64,000 nucleotides of DNA, taken from positions 4,617,625-4,681,624 of the forward strand of contig NZ_LR733817.1 of NCBI RefSeq assembly GCF_902506165.1, written 5' to 3'. This stretch comes from Bosea sp. 29B. Its GTDB lineage: Bacteria; Pseudomonadota; Alphaproteobacteria; Rhizobiales; Beijerinckiaceae. The notes below the pieces were generated by a model. That model saw only the letters and a program-made list of their open reading frames with translations, was not told where the DNA came from and did not search any database. A program made the translations under genes and the position numbers. Positions 1 through 9,575 of the stretch are shown here, piece after piece; the first letter of the stretch is position 1, and each line of letters begins with the position of its first letter.

Positions 1-2133
1 CGCCTGCGGCGCGCCATTGGCCCGGTAGAGCGCCTGGAAGACCTGCGCTGCATCGTCGAAGCGGCCGAGATTGAAATAGGACCAGCCGCGCATCAGCATC
101 AGATCGGTGCTCTCGGAGGCATAGCGCGCCCGCTCGCCGAGCGTGATCAGAGCGTTGTTATAATCCTTTGCGTCGTACAGGGCATAGAAGCGTTCGGAGA
201 GCAGCAGGCTCTGGAGCTCCTTGCGACGTGCCGGGGGCAGATTGGAGCTGGCGGCCGCAGCGCTGGCTTCGCTCGTCAGTCCCTGCTGGATTTTCGCATA
301 GGCCTTGCCCGCGGCGGCGTCGGCGGCGACCTGGGCGTTGCCGCTGCGCTGGGCGGCGTCGAAAGCTTCCGCCGCGGCCGCCGGCCGCTTCAGGTTGAGC
401 AGGCACCAGCCGCGCTGGAGCGCGGCTGCTCCACCTGCACCCGCGCCGCAGGAGCCGTTGCGCGGGCGCTCGGCTGCCGGGCGGCGCGTCACCACAGCGG
501 CGGGAATGTCGTCTTCGTAGCGCATCGCCGGCGCGGGCTCGGTCCGAACGATACGACGTGGCGCCCGTTCGGCCGGCTCGGGTACCGGGGCTGTCCGCGC
601 GGTCGGGGACGTCTCTGGGAGCGGTCGGGTTTCCCGCTCCGGAGCTGGGGAGCGTCTGCGGTTCGGGTTCATCAGATCGGCGATGCGGGGCGAGCGATTG
701 CGCCATTCGGCGATGATGGCACGCACGCCGGCCAGGTCGCGCAGGCGCTGATGCACCAGAGCCAGCCCATAGGCTGCCGGCTCGTAGTTGCGATCCCAGG
801 ACAGGGCGGTCTCGAACCAGGTTTCGGCCGGGGCGATCTGTCCCGAATTATAGGCGTACCAGCCGAGTCCGGCGCCGCCTGGCGCATAGCGATCGACGCC
901 GACAGTTTTGGCGATGCGCTCGATGACGGCGCGCTCGAGCCGCGGGGCCGGCTCCTGCGCGATCAGCGCCGTCGCGACGTCGAGATAGGCCTTGCGATTC
1001 GCCGGGCCGGCTTCGAGCCATTGCGCGCCGAGCGTCTCCGCCTCCTGGTATTTCTGCAGCGCGCCCAGCGCGAGCACGGCTCCTTCCGCCGCCTTGGCGC
1101 CGCCATTGCGCGCCAGCGCGGTCTGGAACCAGGTCACGGCCTTGGCCGGGTCGCTGTGGCGGAAGGTGTAGAAGCCGAGCAGGATCGCATCGTCCGGCGT
1201 CGTCGCCGCATTGGCGAGTGCTTCGATGCGCCGGAGCTCCTCGGGCGTGGCGGTCAGGCTGGGGTCTTCCGCCGCCTTGCCGATATGGCGCCGCGCGATC
1301 TCGTCGCGAATGCTCGAGAACTCGTTCTGCTTCTCCTGCGCCAGCAGGGGGCTGACCAGCGTCTCGGGCAGGCTGGCGAGCGCCTTCTGCATGGTGCCGA
1401 CCCGCTCGGTCGCGTTGGTGCAGTTGGTCAACACGTAGGCATAGGCGTCGCGCGCCCGCTCCGGCGCGCCGGTCTGGATGAAGGCTTCGGCCACGCGCCA
1501 GAGCGCGTCGACATTGGCACAGGTCAGCAGCGCCGGCGTCTCGGTGCCGATCCTGATCACCTGCTCCCATTGCCTGGCATTGGAGGCGTTGACCAGGCGC
1601 AGGCCGGCCTCGGCCCGGTCGAGCTGGGCGGTGAGGTCGGCCGGGGCCTGCCAGTTCGGATCGGCGCTGCTGCGTTGGGCGAGTGCCGCGCGCGCCTCGC
1701 CGAACTTGCCCTCGGCGAACAGCTTCCAGACTCGCTCCAGCTCGGGATCGCCGGCGGGCAGCGACGAATTCAGATCGGTCGGCGGCTTCCATTCCGGATA
1801 GAGCGCGCGCAGCCGGGCAAGTTCCGCTTCGTAGCGGCGAGTGTCGCCCTGGCTGGCGAAATAGCGCAATGCCGTCTCGTCGACCTTCTGCGGTGGCCCC
1901 GGCGGTGGCGCAGGCCGTCCCGGCGCCGCAGGGGCTTGAGCCAGTTCGGTCTCCAACTGCCCGGCAGCGGCCGGTTGTGGCGACGGGGTCGGTTCGGTCT
2001 GCGTCTCCGCCTGCGCCTGTTGAACAGCCGGTAGGGGGGCTTCCGGCCAGCTGAGATCATGGCCATAGCGGCCCAGCCCGTAGAAGGCGGCGCTCGAGGC
2101 TGCGACGGTGATCAGCACGGATTTCACATGCAT
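1..2133 (-). CDS. TPR-repeat protein of the cellulose operon (3' end beyond window)
   Basis: An open frame of 711 codons without a stop runs off the left edge. The ATG at 2133 overlaps the bcsZ stop by 10 bases, so it is translationally coupled to the cellulose operon. The N-terminus has a short hydrophobic stretch (about residues 5-20, signal or anchor), then a Pro/Gln/Glu-rich linker, helical repeats of TPR type from about residue 75 to 470, a basic Pro-rich linker (about 480-560) and more TPR-like helices to the edge. Cellulose operons of enterobacteria carry the TPR-porin BcsC; no barrel is visible in this part, so this could be a TPR-only substitute (periplasmic scaffold or assembly factor) or a BcsC-like protein whose barrel lies outside the window. 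Function is inferred from context. Confidence 0.75.
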   Translation of the reverse strand, partial: MHVKSVLITVAASSAAFYGLGRYGHDLSWPEAPLPAVQQAQAETQTEPTPSPQPAAAGQLETELAQAPAAPGRPAPPPGPPQKVDETALRYFASQGDTRRYEAELARLRALYPEWKPPTDLNSSLPAGDPELERVWKLFAEGKFGEARAALAQRSSADPNWQAPADLTAQLDRAEAGLRLVNASNARQWEQVIRIGTETPALLTCANVDALWRVAEAFIQTGAPERARDAYAYVLTNCTNATERVGTMQKALASLPETLVSPLLAQEKQNEFSSIRDEIARRHIGKAAEDPSLTATPEELRRIEALANAATTPDDAILLGFYTFRHSDPAKAVTWFQTALARNGGAKAAEGAVLALGALQKYQEAETLGAQWLEAGPANRKAYLDVATALIAQEPAPRLERAVIERIAKTVGVDRYAPGGAGLGWYAYNSGQIAPAETWFETALSWDRNYEPAAYGLALVHQRLRDLAGVRAIIAEWRNRSPRIADLMNPNRRRSPAPERETRPLPETSPTARTAPVPEPAERAPRRIVRTEPAPAMRYEDDIPAAVVTRRPAAERPRNGSCGAGAGGAAALQRGWCLLNLKRPAAAAEAFDAAQRSGNAQVAADAAAGKAYAKIQQGLTSEASAAAASSNLPPARRKELQSLLLSERFYALYDAKDYNNALITLGERARYASESTDLMLMRGWSYFNLGRFDDAAQVFQALYRANGAPQA

Positions 2134-3143
2134 TGCGGATACCTCTCGCTGAGCATCGAGAGGGCAAGCAGATGCAGGGTTGACGGGTAGTAGAGTGTCG
2201 GCTGGAAGGTCTTCAGCTCGGTTGGGACAGGGGTGCGGTCAAGCGCACAGGCCATGGCGGCGTTCAGGATGCGGTAGCCGGCGTCCGGCAGCGGCTCGAC
2301 CGGTTTGCCGCTCGGCACGTCGATTACTGCCGTGCCATTGGCCCAGGCCTGGCGGAAGGGTTCGAGGCGTTGCTTGTCGGCAAGGCCGGCCCGCAGGAGA
2401 TAGAGCGGGATGCGCAGCGCGTTGTAGCCGAACTGCGGCGGGAAGCCGTCGGCCGGCTTCGGCTCGCCCTTGAGCGAGAGCCAGTCGGCCGCCGGAACCT
2501 TCCGCCTGGCGAGGTCGTCCAGCAGCTTCAATCCGCTGGCCTGCACCTGCATCCAGCTCTGGTCGCCGGTGAGCCGGGCGAGGACGGGGAAGCTCTCGAA
2601 CACCCAGTAGGACGGGTTGATCACCGGCCCGTCCGGCCGTTCCTGCTCGGAAAAGCCCTTTGCCGCCGGCATCAGCCAGGTTTCGCTGCCGCGTTTCAGG
2701 AGTGCCACCTTGGCCAATGACCGGGCGATCTGGCGGGCCGCGGTGGTGTAGGCGGGCATCGACCAGCGCGTGCCGGCGCAGGTGAGGGCTTCTGCAATCA
2801 GGAGGTCGCCGTCGCTGGCGTTGTTGATGTCGCTGATGCGCGGCGTGGTCTTCGGGTCCCAGCGCCAGGCCGCGAGGCCGTCATCGCGGATGAGGAACTC
2901 GGTCCGGGTGAAGGAGAGGATGCTGGCGAAGCTGCTGCGATCGCCGGCAAGGCATGCCAGCAGCAGGCCGTAGCCCTGGCTCTCGCTGTGGCTGATGCCG
3001 CCATTGGCGTCGTCGATGACGCGCCCCTCGGCGGTGACGAATTTTTGCCGGTAGAGCTCCCACGCGCCGGCGGGGAGGGCAGCATGAGCACTGGAGGTGA
3101 GGCTGAGCAGCATCGCGGCCAGGGTTGCGCGAAGCCGTTTCAC
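2124..3143 (-). CDS. bcsZ: Periplasmic endo-1,4-beta-glucanase, GH8 (BcsZ/CelC)
   Basis: Glycoside hydrolase family 8 cellulase of 339 aa, the usual length. A cleavable signal peptide (MKRLRATLAAMLLSLTSSAHA, written here up to the AHA site) directs it to the periplasm. The family region with the acid Glu appears as SHSESQGYG near residue 52 and the catalytic Asp region as ASDGDLLIA near residue 109. BcsZ trims nascent glucan during cellulose export. Its start overlaps the bcsB stop by 4 bases (ATGA) and its end overlaps the TPR gene, so it sits inside one polycistronic unit. Confidence 0.93.
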   Translation of the reverse strand: MKRLRATLAAMLLSLTSSAHAALPAGAWELYRQKFVTAEGRVIDDANGGISHSESQGYGLLLACLAGDRSSFASILSFTRTEFLIRDDGLAAWRWDPKTTPRISDINNASDGDLLIAEALTCAGTRWSMPAYTTAARQIARSLAKVALLKRGSETWLMPAAKGFSEQERPDGPVINPSYWVFESFPVLARLTGDQSWMQVQASGLKLLDDLARRKVPAADWLSLKGEPKPADGFPPQFGYNALRIPLYLLRAGLADKQRLEPFRQAWANGTAVIDVPSGKPVEPLPDAGYRILNAAMACALDRTPVPTELKTFQPTLYYPSTLHLLALSMLSERYPQCM

Positions 3144-5596
3144 GAACGCCTCCCCAACCGGCCGAGCATCAGGAAGGTTCCGATGCCGAGGCCGATGCAG
3201 GCTCCCAGCAGGGTCAACGCATAGATGCCGATATTGCTCGACATCCAGTTGGCGAAGACGAGGCGCATATTGGCCAGGCTGAACGCCCGGGTCATGACGA
3301 AGGCGGTGCTGTCCGCTGAGAGGACGTGATTGTCCTGCCCACTGCGGAAGGCGGTGAGCTTGCCGGCCATGCCTGCCCAGTTGCCGGGGGTGACGAGCCT
3401 GTCGACGTTCTTCTCCAGCGCCTCCTCCTGGCGCACGACGAAGGCGGTCCAGACCTGCCTTGTGTCGGGGTCGCTCGCTTGGGCAGCGATCAGCTCGGCT
3501 CCTTCGGCCGGTTCATAGAGCGTGGGCGCGCGCGAAGGGGTGCGCAGCTGGGCGAAGGAGAGATCGAAGGTGCGCTGCAGCCATCGGTCGAAGCTGATGA
3601 AATAGCGCGCGAGGGGGCCGCCGAACGAGCCGCGCCAGCGATCGCGGGTCGCCTCGGTGCTCGGCGCGACGCCACCGGAATCTTCCGGCGTCGTCTGCCG
3701 CCCCTGGAAGCGGTTGATCACCGCATCGAACACGGCCGTGCCCTCGGTCTCAGGCACGAGGACGACTGCGTCCGCGCGCTGCGGCCAGGTGTTGCGGACA
3801 TTGTCGGCGATGCCGATGCGCGGCAGCAATCCAGCGGGCATCTGGCCGGCGGCGCCCACGATCAGGGCGGGACGGTCGCCGATGGCGGCGGCGCTGCCAA
3901 TGACGTCGACGGGGAGCGGCCGATCGGCGCGCTGGGCGAGCCTTGCGAGCAGGGTCGCAGCGGCGCTCAGGTTGGGGATGTCCAGGCGGCCAACGAGCAG
4001 GGCGATCTGGGCGGTGATCGAATAGGGAAAACCGGTTCCCGCCACTGCCGCCAGATTGGGGCTGACGCCGATCTTGGCGAAGTTCGGGATCGCCAGAGCC
4101 GTGGTGTCGAACAGCGCAAAGCGGTTCTTTCCGGGCAATGTCGCGCCCGGTCCGCAGGCGAGGTCGGACCTGGCCGGCGTCACCGCCTCGAACCAGATCT
4201 CATTGATGCCAGGTCGGAAGTGCCTGAGCGGTACCGTGATCGGGGTTTGCTGGAAGAGGCCTCCGCTCGTCGTATTGAGCGGCACGGTCGCCGCGACATT
4301 GCCGTTGACGAAGATCTCGATATGGCTGTCGCCGGGCAGGACCTCGGAATAGGCGCCGTCTAGATAGAGCGTCGCTTCGCCATAGGCGTTTGCGTAGAAA
4401 TCTCCCGGCATCGCGAGGACGGCGCGCACGCGCATGCGCCGCCCCGAGGATTCCTGCGTCGCAATCCCGAGTTCCGAAAAGCGCAGCACCTGGCTGTCGG
4501 AGACGAACGGCGCATCGGGGACGTGCCAGCTCGCCGTAGCCATCGTCTTGCGGTTGATGTTGGTCGGCCGGGAGACCGGCCCGGTCAGGAGCCTGGCGAT
4601 GGTCGCCTCGAGGTCTTGCCAGGTCTCTCCAGTGACGAGCAGGGCGGCAGGTCCGAGCTTCGGATGCGTCGTGAAGCCGACGAAGCTGCCGACGCCGGCC
4701 TCCGCGGGCAAGGTGCCGATGAGGTCGCGCAGCTCCTTGCTCGTTCCGAGCAGGACGGTCAGCATCCCCGGGCGGACCCTGTCGGGCAGCCGCTCGGAGA
4801 TCCGAACCGCCGCCTGGCTGTAGCGACCGCGCAGGGCAACGCCTTGAGCCACGGCAAGAATGCTGTTTGCGGCAACGGCACTCGCCGCGCCCGGCGCGAC
4901 GATATGGATGGTCGTCTGCCCGGTCTCGTCGGCACCGACTGCTGGCAGGTCGTCGATGCTGCGCAGCCGCGATTGCTGTGCCGGGTTCCTGAAGGAGAGT
5001 CTGGTGCCGGCGCCGTCGATGCGTGTCCACAACTCATAGGTGGAGGCGATCGTGCAGTCGGTGCGATGGCGTTGCACGGCCTCGAAGCGGATCGTGTTCT
5101 GGCCGGGCCTGAGAAGCCCTTTGCGGATCGCGGTAGAGGTTCGCTTCAGGCGATCGGAGGAGGCGATCGGCGCTTCCATGATGCGCTCGCCATTGATGCG
5201 CACCGTCAGGCGCGAGGCCTCCGGCATCACGACCAGCGCATTCTGGAAGGCGATGTCGAGATTGAGGTCGGCGCCGGCCTCGTCCTGGGTCAGATAGAAG
5301 GCCCAGCTGCGTGCATCGCCTTCACCTTCGAGCATGACGCGGGCGGCCGGCAGCAGCGGCTTGAAGGCGAAGCTGGCGGGAATGGCTGGCGTCACTGCTG
5401 CCGGTGCCGGCTCTGCCTGCGGTTTGGGTTCCGCCGGACGGGCGGCTGCAGGGTGCTGGGCGGGCGGGGCGATCATGAACGGTGCGGGTTCGTTCGGTGG
5501 CGTCGGCTGGGCCTCCTGCGCCCAGGGCGCGGAGCCCGGGTTCAGGATTGGAAGAGCTGCCGCCGCGGCCAATATGGGGAGGAGGCGCGGCCTCAT
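3140..5596 (-). CDS. bcsB: Cellulose synthase periplasmic subunit BcsB
   Basis: 818 aa, matching BcsB (about 780-820 aa). Signal peptide at residues 1-27, a Pro/Ala-rich linker to about residue 75, two tandem carbohydrate-binding/flavodoxin-like halves, and one C-terminal membrane helix (about residues 785-810) that docks on BcsA. BcsB guides the glucan through the periplasm and is essential for BcsA activity. The ATG at 5596 overlaps the bcsA stop (ATGA) and was chosen because it begins a proper signal peptide; the same frame stays open upstream through bcsA, but that part is only antisense-frame noise. Confidence 0.93.
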   Translation of the reverse strand: MRPRLLPILAAAAALPILNPGSAPWAQEAQPTPPNEPAPFMIAPPAQHPAAARPAEPKPQAEPAPAAVTPAIPASFAFKPLLPAARVMLEGEGDARSWAFYLTQDEAGADLNLDIAFQNALVVMPEASRLTVRINGERIMEAPIASSDRLKRTSTAIRKGLLRPGQNTIRFEAVQRHRTDCTIASTYELWTRIDGAGTRLSFRNPAQQSRLRSIDDLPAVGADETGQTTIHIVAPGAASAVAANSILAVAQGVALRGRYSQAAVRISERLPDRVRPGMLTVLLGTSKELRDLIGTLPAEAGVGSFVGFTTHPKLGPAALLVTGETWQDLEATIARLLTGPVSRPTNINRKTMATASWHVPDAPFVSDSQVLRFSELGIATQESSGRRMRVRAVLAMPGDFYANAYGEATLYLDGAYSEVLPGDSHIEIFVNGNVAATVPLNTTSGGLFQQTPITVPLRHFRPGINEIWFEAVTPARSDLACGPGATLPGKNRFALFDTTALAIPNFAKIGVSPNLAAVAGTGFPYSITAQIALLVGRLDIPNLSAAATLLARLAQRADRPLPVDVIGSAAAIGDRPALIVGAAGQMPAGLLPRIGIADNVRNTWPQRADAVVLVPETEGTAVFDAVINRFQGRQTTPEDSGGVAPSTEATRDRWRGSFGGPLARYFISFDRWLQRTFDLSFAQLRTPSRAPTLYEPAEGAELIAAQASDPDTRQVWTAFVVRQEEALEKNVDRLVTPGNWAGMAGKLTAFRSGQDNHVLSADSTAFVMTRAFSLANMRLVFANWMSSNIGIYALTLLGACIGLGIGTFLMLGRLGRRS

Positions 5597-7776
5597 TCCG
5601 CCGCCCCCCGCGTAGGATTGGAACGGGCAAAGCGGGCGAGGCCGAAGAAATAGGACAGGCCGCGGCTGGTCTGGAACACGGCGAGGCGCAGGAAGCGCAA
5701 GGTGCCGTAGATGACGCCCATGTTCTGGCGCCGCGCCTTCTGGAAGCTGCTCCAGATCCCGGCATCCGAGAAGGCGAGGTCCGCGATGATGCGGCTGTGC
5801 AGCGGCTCGCTCGGCTCGTAGCGGCAGCCGAGCACCAGGCCCTTCGTGTCCGGAGCGAGGCGCACGACGCGTACGGGTAGGGCGCCCGCCGGCATCGCGA
5901 TCGACGTTTCGAAGGCGATCTCCCCCTTGCTGCCGGCGGGCAGCCTGTCGAACTCCTTGGACAGCACCCGGATGGCGACGCCGTCGACGGAGACGTTCTC
6001 GGTGACGATCGGCGCCGTCCTGCCATCGATGCTGATTTGCCCGCGGCGCTTCACCGGGAAACGCCGGGCGCCGCGTCCTTCCGGCCGCTCCGAGACCACG
6101 CCGAGGGCGCAACCGGCCATCAGCAGGTTGAGGATGTTCCAGAGCCCGACCACGAGGGTGGTGTCGGCATTGTAGGGCTGGGTGATGATGCGCCAATAGG
6201 TGGCGACGACGCCGAGCGCCAGCACGGCGAAGATGATGAAGAAGGGCAGGCCGAGCTCGGAGACGCGCCGCGTCCCAAGCTCTTCGCTCTTGGCGGTGAC
6301 CTTGAAGGTCGGCTTGCCGGGATTGAGGAGGACCGAGATCACTGCCGGTAGCAGGTAGACCGACTGGATGAATTCGTAGAGCTCGGAGATCCACGGCCAG
6401 CGATAGCGGCCATAGAGATAGTTCTGCATCATCAGGTTCACCGCCATGTAGCTGAACACATAGGCGATGAACTCGGCGCCCGAGGCGGTGAAGATCTCCA
6501 GCCCGAAGAACAGGTAGAACAGCGGCGCCACCAGGAAAGTCAGGCGCACGAACGGGAACAGCCAGAACAGGGCCGAGGACGAGTAGCACAGGCGCTGCGG
6601 CAGCGAGAGGCCGCTTTTCAGCATCGGGCGGTGGTAGATCAGGATCTGCATCATGCCCTGCGCCCAGCGCGAGCGCTGGCCGATGAAGCTCGCGAAGGTC
6701 GCGGGCTGGAGCCCGGCGATCAGTGGCTTGTCGACATAGATGCTGTTCCAGCCGGTGGCGTGCAGGGTGATCGCGGTCTCGGCATCCTCGGTGATGCTGC
6801 GCCCTGAGAAGCCGCTGGTCGTCTGCAGCGCCGTGCGGCGCAGCACTGCGGCCGAGCCGCAGAAGAACGAGGCATTCCACTTGTCGAGACCGCGCTGGAT
6901 GATGCCGTAGAACATCTCGTTCTCGGACGGCATCGCCTTGAACGTCTTGAGATTGCGCTCGAGCGGATCGGGATTGATGAAGAAATGCGGCGTCTGGACC
7001 AGGAACAGCTTCGGATCCTCGCCGAAATAGCCGATCGTCTCGGTCAGGAAGCTGCGTGCCGGCGCGTGGTCGGCGTCGAAGACGACGACGAGGTCGCCGC
7101 TGGAATGGGCGAGGCCGTTGTTGAGGTTTCCGGCTTTGGCGCTGACATTGCGCTCGCGCGTCAGATAGGTGCAGCCGAGCCCCTCGCAAAGCGTCTGCAG
7201 TGCCGTGCGACGCTCCCGGGCCGCGCTGGCGGCGACGAAATTGTCGGCATTGCATTTCTCATCGGTGCCGCCGTCGTCGAGCAGGTAGACGGTGAGCCGG
7301 CCGGCCGGATAATCCATGGCGAGCGCCGCCGACAGCGTCGTCGCCAGCAGCTCCGGCTCCTCGTTGTAGGTGGGCACGAAGACATCGACGGTTGGAGCGT
7401 CGGCGGCGATCGGCGGGGCGCTCTTGCGTCGCGGCAGCGGCATCGCCACGACGAACAGGCTGAGAAACAGCATGCCGATATTGTAGAGTTCGGCCAGATA
7501 GAGGATCAGCCCGGGGATGAAGTCCTCGAGCTGGTTGATCGGGGGCAGCGTGCTCGTCGTGCGCCAGTAGACATAGCGCAGCACCATCGCCGTCCCGAGG
7601 CCGAGCGCAATCAGGCGCCAGACCCCGTAGGGACGCAGGAATTTGAGCAGGATCATCGCCCCGACCACGATCGTCCCGGCGATCAGATGCGCCTGCAGGC
7701 TGATCGGCAGCGTGATCAGCGCCACGACCACGGCCGTGGCGATCGCCCAGAAGATGACGTAGATCGCGGTTCGCAT
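5593..7776 (-). CDS. bcsA: Cellulose synthase catalytic subunit (UDP-forming), BcsA
   Basis: Inner-membrane GT2 glycosyltransferase, 727 aa, polymerising UDP-glucose into beta-1,4-glucan. N-terminal membrane helices (residues 1-115) precede the GT domain with DDG at 167, DxD (DAD, 234-236), TED (329-331) and QRSRW (367-371), the full processive synthase set. More membrane helices follow (about 385-570). The C-terminus is a c-di-GMP-binding PilZ domain: an RxxxR pattern (RGARR) and an NVSVDG match to the D/NxSxxG motif. Activity is therefore expected to depend on c-di-GMP. It lies 24 bases after bcsN. Confidence 0.96.
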   Translation of the reverse strand: MRTAIYVIFWAIATAVVVALITLPISLQAHLIAGTIVVGAMILLKFLRPYGVWRLIALGLGTAMVLRYVYWRTTSTLPPINQLEDFIPGLILYLAELYNIGMLFLSLFVVAMPLPRRKSAPPIAADAPTVDVFVPTYNEEPELLATTLSAALAMDYPAGRLTVYLLDDGGTDEKCNADNFVAASAARERRTALQTLCEGLGCTYLTRERNVSAKAGNLNNGLAHSSGDLVVVFDADHAPARSFLTETIGYFGEDPKLFLVQTPHFFINPDPLERNLKTFKAMPSENEMFYGIIQRGLDKWNASFFCGSAAVLRRTALQTTSGFSGRSITEDAETAITLHATGWNSIYVDKPLIAGLQPATFASFIGQRSRWAQGMMQILIYHRPMLKSGLSLPQRLCYSSSALFWLFPFVRLTFLVAPLFYLFFGLEIFTASGAEFIAYVFSYMAVNLMMQNYLYGRYRWPWISELYEFIQSVYLLPAVISVLLNPGKPTFKVTAKSEELGTRRVSELGLPFFIIFAVLALGVVATYWRIITQPYNADTTLVVGLWNILNLLMAGCALGVVSERPEGRGARRFPVKRRGQISIDGRTAPIVTENVSVDGVAIRVLSKEFDRLPAGSKGEIAFETSIAMPAGALPVRVVRLAPDTKGLVLGCRYEPSEPLHSRIIADLAFSDAGIWSSFQKARRQNMGVIYGTLRFLRLAVFQTSRGLSYFFGLARFARSNPTRGAAE

Positions 7777-7800
7777 CGGCTCTCGGGACGCTTCGCTGTC

Positions 7801-8721
7801 TCAGGGTGTCGTGGGTGGCGGTGGAACGGTCGGATACCCCTCCAGCCGCTTGTCGGGGACGGGCTGCGTTTCTTGAAAGCGATCGGCTTCGATCCGAGGC
7901 GCCCGCGCCGGCCGCGGCCGGGCGGCACGCCGCGGCCCCGGCGCGTCCTCGGCCGAAACCTGCGGCAGCGGGTAGATCGGCGCGCCGGCCTGGCCGAGCC
8001 CCGGCGCCGGCGCCGGCGCATCCCCGGCCGGGCCCCAGCCGCTGCGTCGCAGCGAGGCGTTGAGCGAGTAGTCATAGGCGAGGCGCAGTAGCGCGGCTTC
8101 GCTCGCCTTGGGGTCGCAGATGCGCATGCGGACCGAGACCGCGCCCGATTTCGGCCGGAAGATGCTGTCGCCATTAGCGATGCGCTGCCAGGCGTAGAGA
8201 CAGGCCTCGCCGCCGGTGCCACGGCCGAAGGCGTAGCCGAACGGCCCGTATTTGTTCTGGACGAAGACGGCCGAGGGCGCCATGGCGACGCCCGGCAGGC
8301 GCTCCTCCATGTCCTGCGCGACGGCGAAGTCGTCGATCCCCGGCAGCTTGAGCAGATTGCCCTCGACGCCGGCGCTGTCCGGCAGGTCGGCCGCGGTGAA
8401 GAAGGCGACCTCGATCATGTTCTCGCCGGGCGTGCGGCCGCGTGTCGTCAGCGAGATCGTCTGCGCGATTGCGTTCTCATAGCTGCGCTGGGTGATGCCG
8501 ATCACCGGCGGGCTGCCGGGCGGAAGCACGATCATCGCCCGGCTCGGGTCGACCGAGAGCGAGCGCGTCGCCGTCACCAGTTCCGAATCGGCAAGTCTCT
8601 GCTCGCCGCATCCGGCCATGGCCAAGCACAGGCAGACGGCCGCGACAGATATTGCCGCGCGCTTCTGAGGCGGGTGGCGCTGTCCGGAACGTATCGCTGG
8701 ACCCTGTCCTGCGACGTTCAT
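7801..8721 (-). CDS. bcsN: Cellulose biosynthesis lipoprotein BcsN
   Basis: About 306 aa, first gene of the cellulose operon. The N-terminus has a basic stretch, a hydrophobic segment and a lipobox-like AMAGC, so it is probably a lipoprotein. The motif region LVTATRSLSVDPSRAMIVLPPG and the position directly before bcsA match the BcsN family found in Hyphomicrobiales cellulose operons; its molecular role is not established. The C-terminal quarter is Pro/Ala/Arg-rich and probably disordered. The ATG at 8721 was chosen over an upstream start at 8829 because it gives a sensible signal sequence; no strong ribosome site is seen before either. Confidence 0.85.
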   Translation of the reverse strand: MNVAGQGPAIRSGQRHPPQKRAAISVAAVCLCLAMAGCGEQRLADSELVTATRSLSVDPSRAMIVLPPGSPPVIGITQRSYENAIAQTISLTTRGRTPGENMIEVAFFTAADLPDSAGVEGNLLKLPGIDDFAVAQDMEERLPGVAMAPSAVFVQNKYGPFGYAFGRGTGGEACLYAWQRIANGDSIFRPKSGAVSVRMRICDPKASEAALLRLAYDYSLNASLRRSGWGPAGDAPAPAPGLGQAGAPIYPLPQVSAEDAPGPRRAARPRPARAPRIEADRFQETQPVPDKRLEGYPTVPPPPTTP

Positions 8722-8758
8722 CGGCACGCCGGTCCATGTCTGGTCGGCATCGTCATAT

Positions 8759-8785
8759 GTTGACCATCGATTAATACAGGTTAAC
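8759..8785. promoter_or_regulatory. Inverted repeat upstream of the bcs operon (candidate operator)
   Basis: The 315-base gap between bcsN and dsbB holds no gene. It is A+T-richer just upstream of bcsN, where GTTGACC and GGTTAAC form arms (6 of 7 complementary) separated by 13 bases. Its inner edge lies about 38 bases from the bcsN ATG, a normal operator distance. Which factor would bind is unknown. The rest of the gap (8786-9036) shows no clear structure. Confidence 0.35.
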
Positions 8786-9036
8786 GCGAGCCTACCGTCC
8801 GCTGCGCATCGACAATGCGGTCCGAGCATCCGAATCCTGTCGACAATACAGATGATTCGCGCGGTTATTCCAACCGCTGATCGTGCCGGCTGGTCGCATG
8901 GCGATCCGCCAATGCTCTTCGGGCGAGCGAAAAATCGAGGCGCGACGCGGCCTTGGAACGGGAAAACGGCCGCCTCGCGTTTTGCTGGGGATGGCGGCGT
9001 CCGGTCGTCCGGCCTTGAGCGCGATCGCTGGGCGAT

Positions 9037-9567
9037 TCAGGCCGGCGATCGATCCGGGCGTTGCGAGGCGTTCCGCAGCCCGAGCAAGGCGATGGCCAGC
9101 AGCCCGAGCGAGGTGAGCGCATTCCAGCCAGCGAGGGAGAGGCCGAGGAAGCGCCAGGCGGCTTCCGTGCAGGAGACGATGCGGGTCGTCTGCAATTGCT
9201 TCATCAGATCCTGGACCCCGGCCGCCGCCGGGGCAGGCGTGCCGCCGCAATCGTTCGGACCGGCGAAGATCCCCCACTCTACGCCGGAATGGTAGACGCC
9301 GAGCCCGGTGCTCCAGGCCATCAACAAAGCGAGGACGATCAGCACCGCGATCTGCAGCCGGCGCGAGCGGGCGAAGATCAGTGCGAGCGTCGTCAGGCCG
9401 ATCACGGCATAGTGCGGCGCGCGCTGTTCGAGGCAGAGCTTGCAAGGGCGCAGATGCAGGACCAGCTCGAAGAACCAGGCGCCGCCGATCAAGGCGAGGC
9501 TGGCGAGCCCGATCAGGGCGATCAGGCGGCGCGGATCGGCGAGGAGGCGCGAGGCAAGGCCGGTCAT
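9037..9567 (-). CDS. DsbB-family disulfide bond formation protein B
   Basis: 176 aa four-helix inner-membrane thiol oxidoreductase. The first periplasmic loop has the CxxC pair RPCKLCLEQR (about residues 40-50) and the second loop carries the other Cys pair (NDCGG and VSCTEA), as in DsbB, which reoxidises DsbA using quinone. The ATG at 9567 is preferred to an in-frame TTG at 9582 that would overlap the upstream gene. It lies 8 bases after the YqaA-like gene on the same strand, an operon of two membrane proteins. Confidence 0.88.
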   Translation of the reverse strand: MTGLASRLLADPRRLIALIGLASLALIGGAWFFELVLHLRPCKLCLEQRAPHYAVIGLTTLALIFARSRRLQIAVLIVLALLMAWSTGLGVYHSGVEWGIFAGPNDCGGTPAPAAAGVQDLMKQLQTTRIVSCTEAAWRFLGLSLAGWNALTSLGLLAIALLGLRNASQRPDRSPA

Positions 9568-9575
9568 GGCGACAC

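Noticed and set aside
751..2034. A 427-codon plus-strand open frame opposite the TPR gene
   Set aside because: No domain pattern; the opposite strand has a continuous TPR-like protein coupled to bcsZ.
3140..7255. A 1371-residue open frame spanning bcsB and part of bcsA
   Set aside because: Only the part from 5596 is BcsB with a signal peptide; the upstream part is the wrong frame of bcsA, which has all synthase motifs in its own frame.
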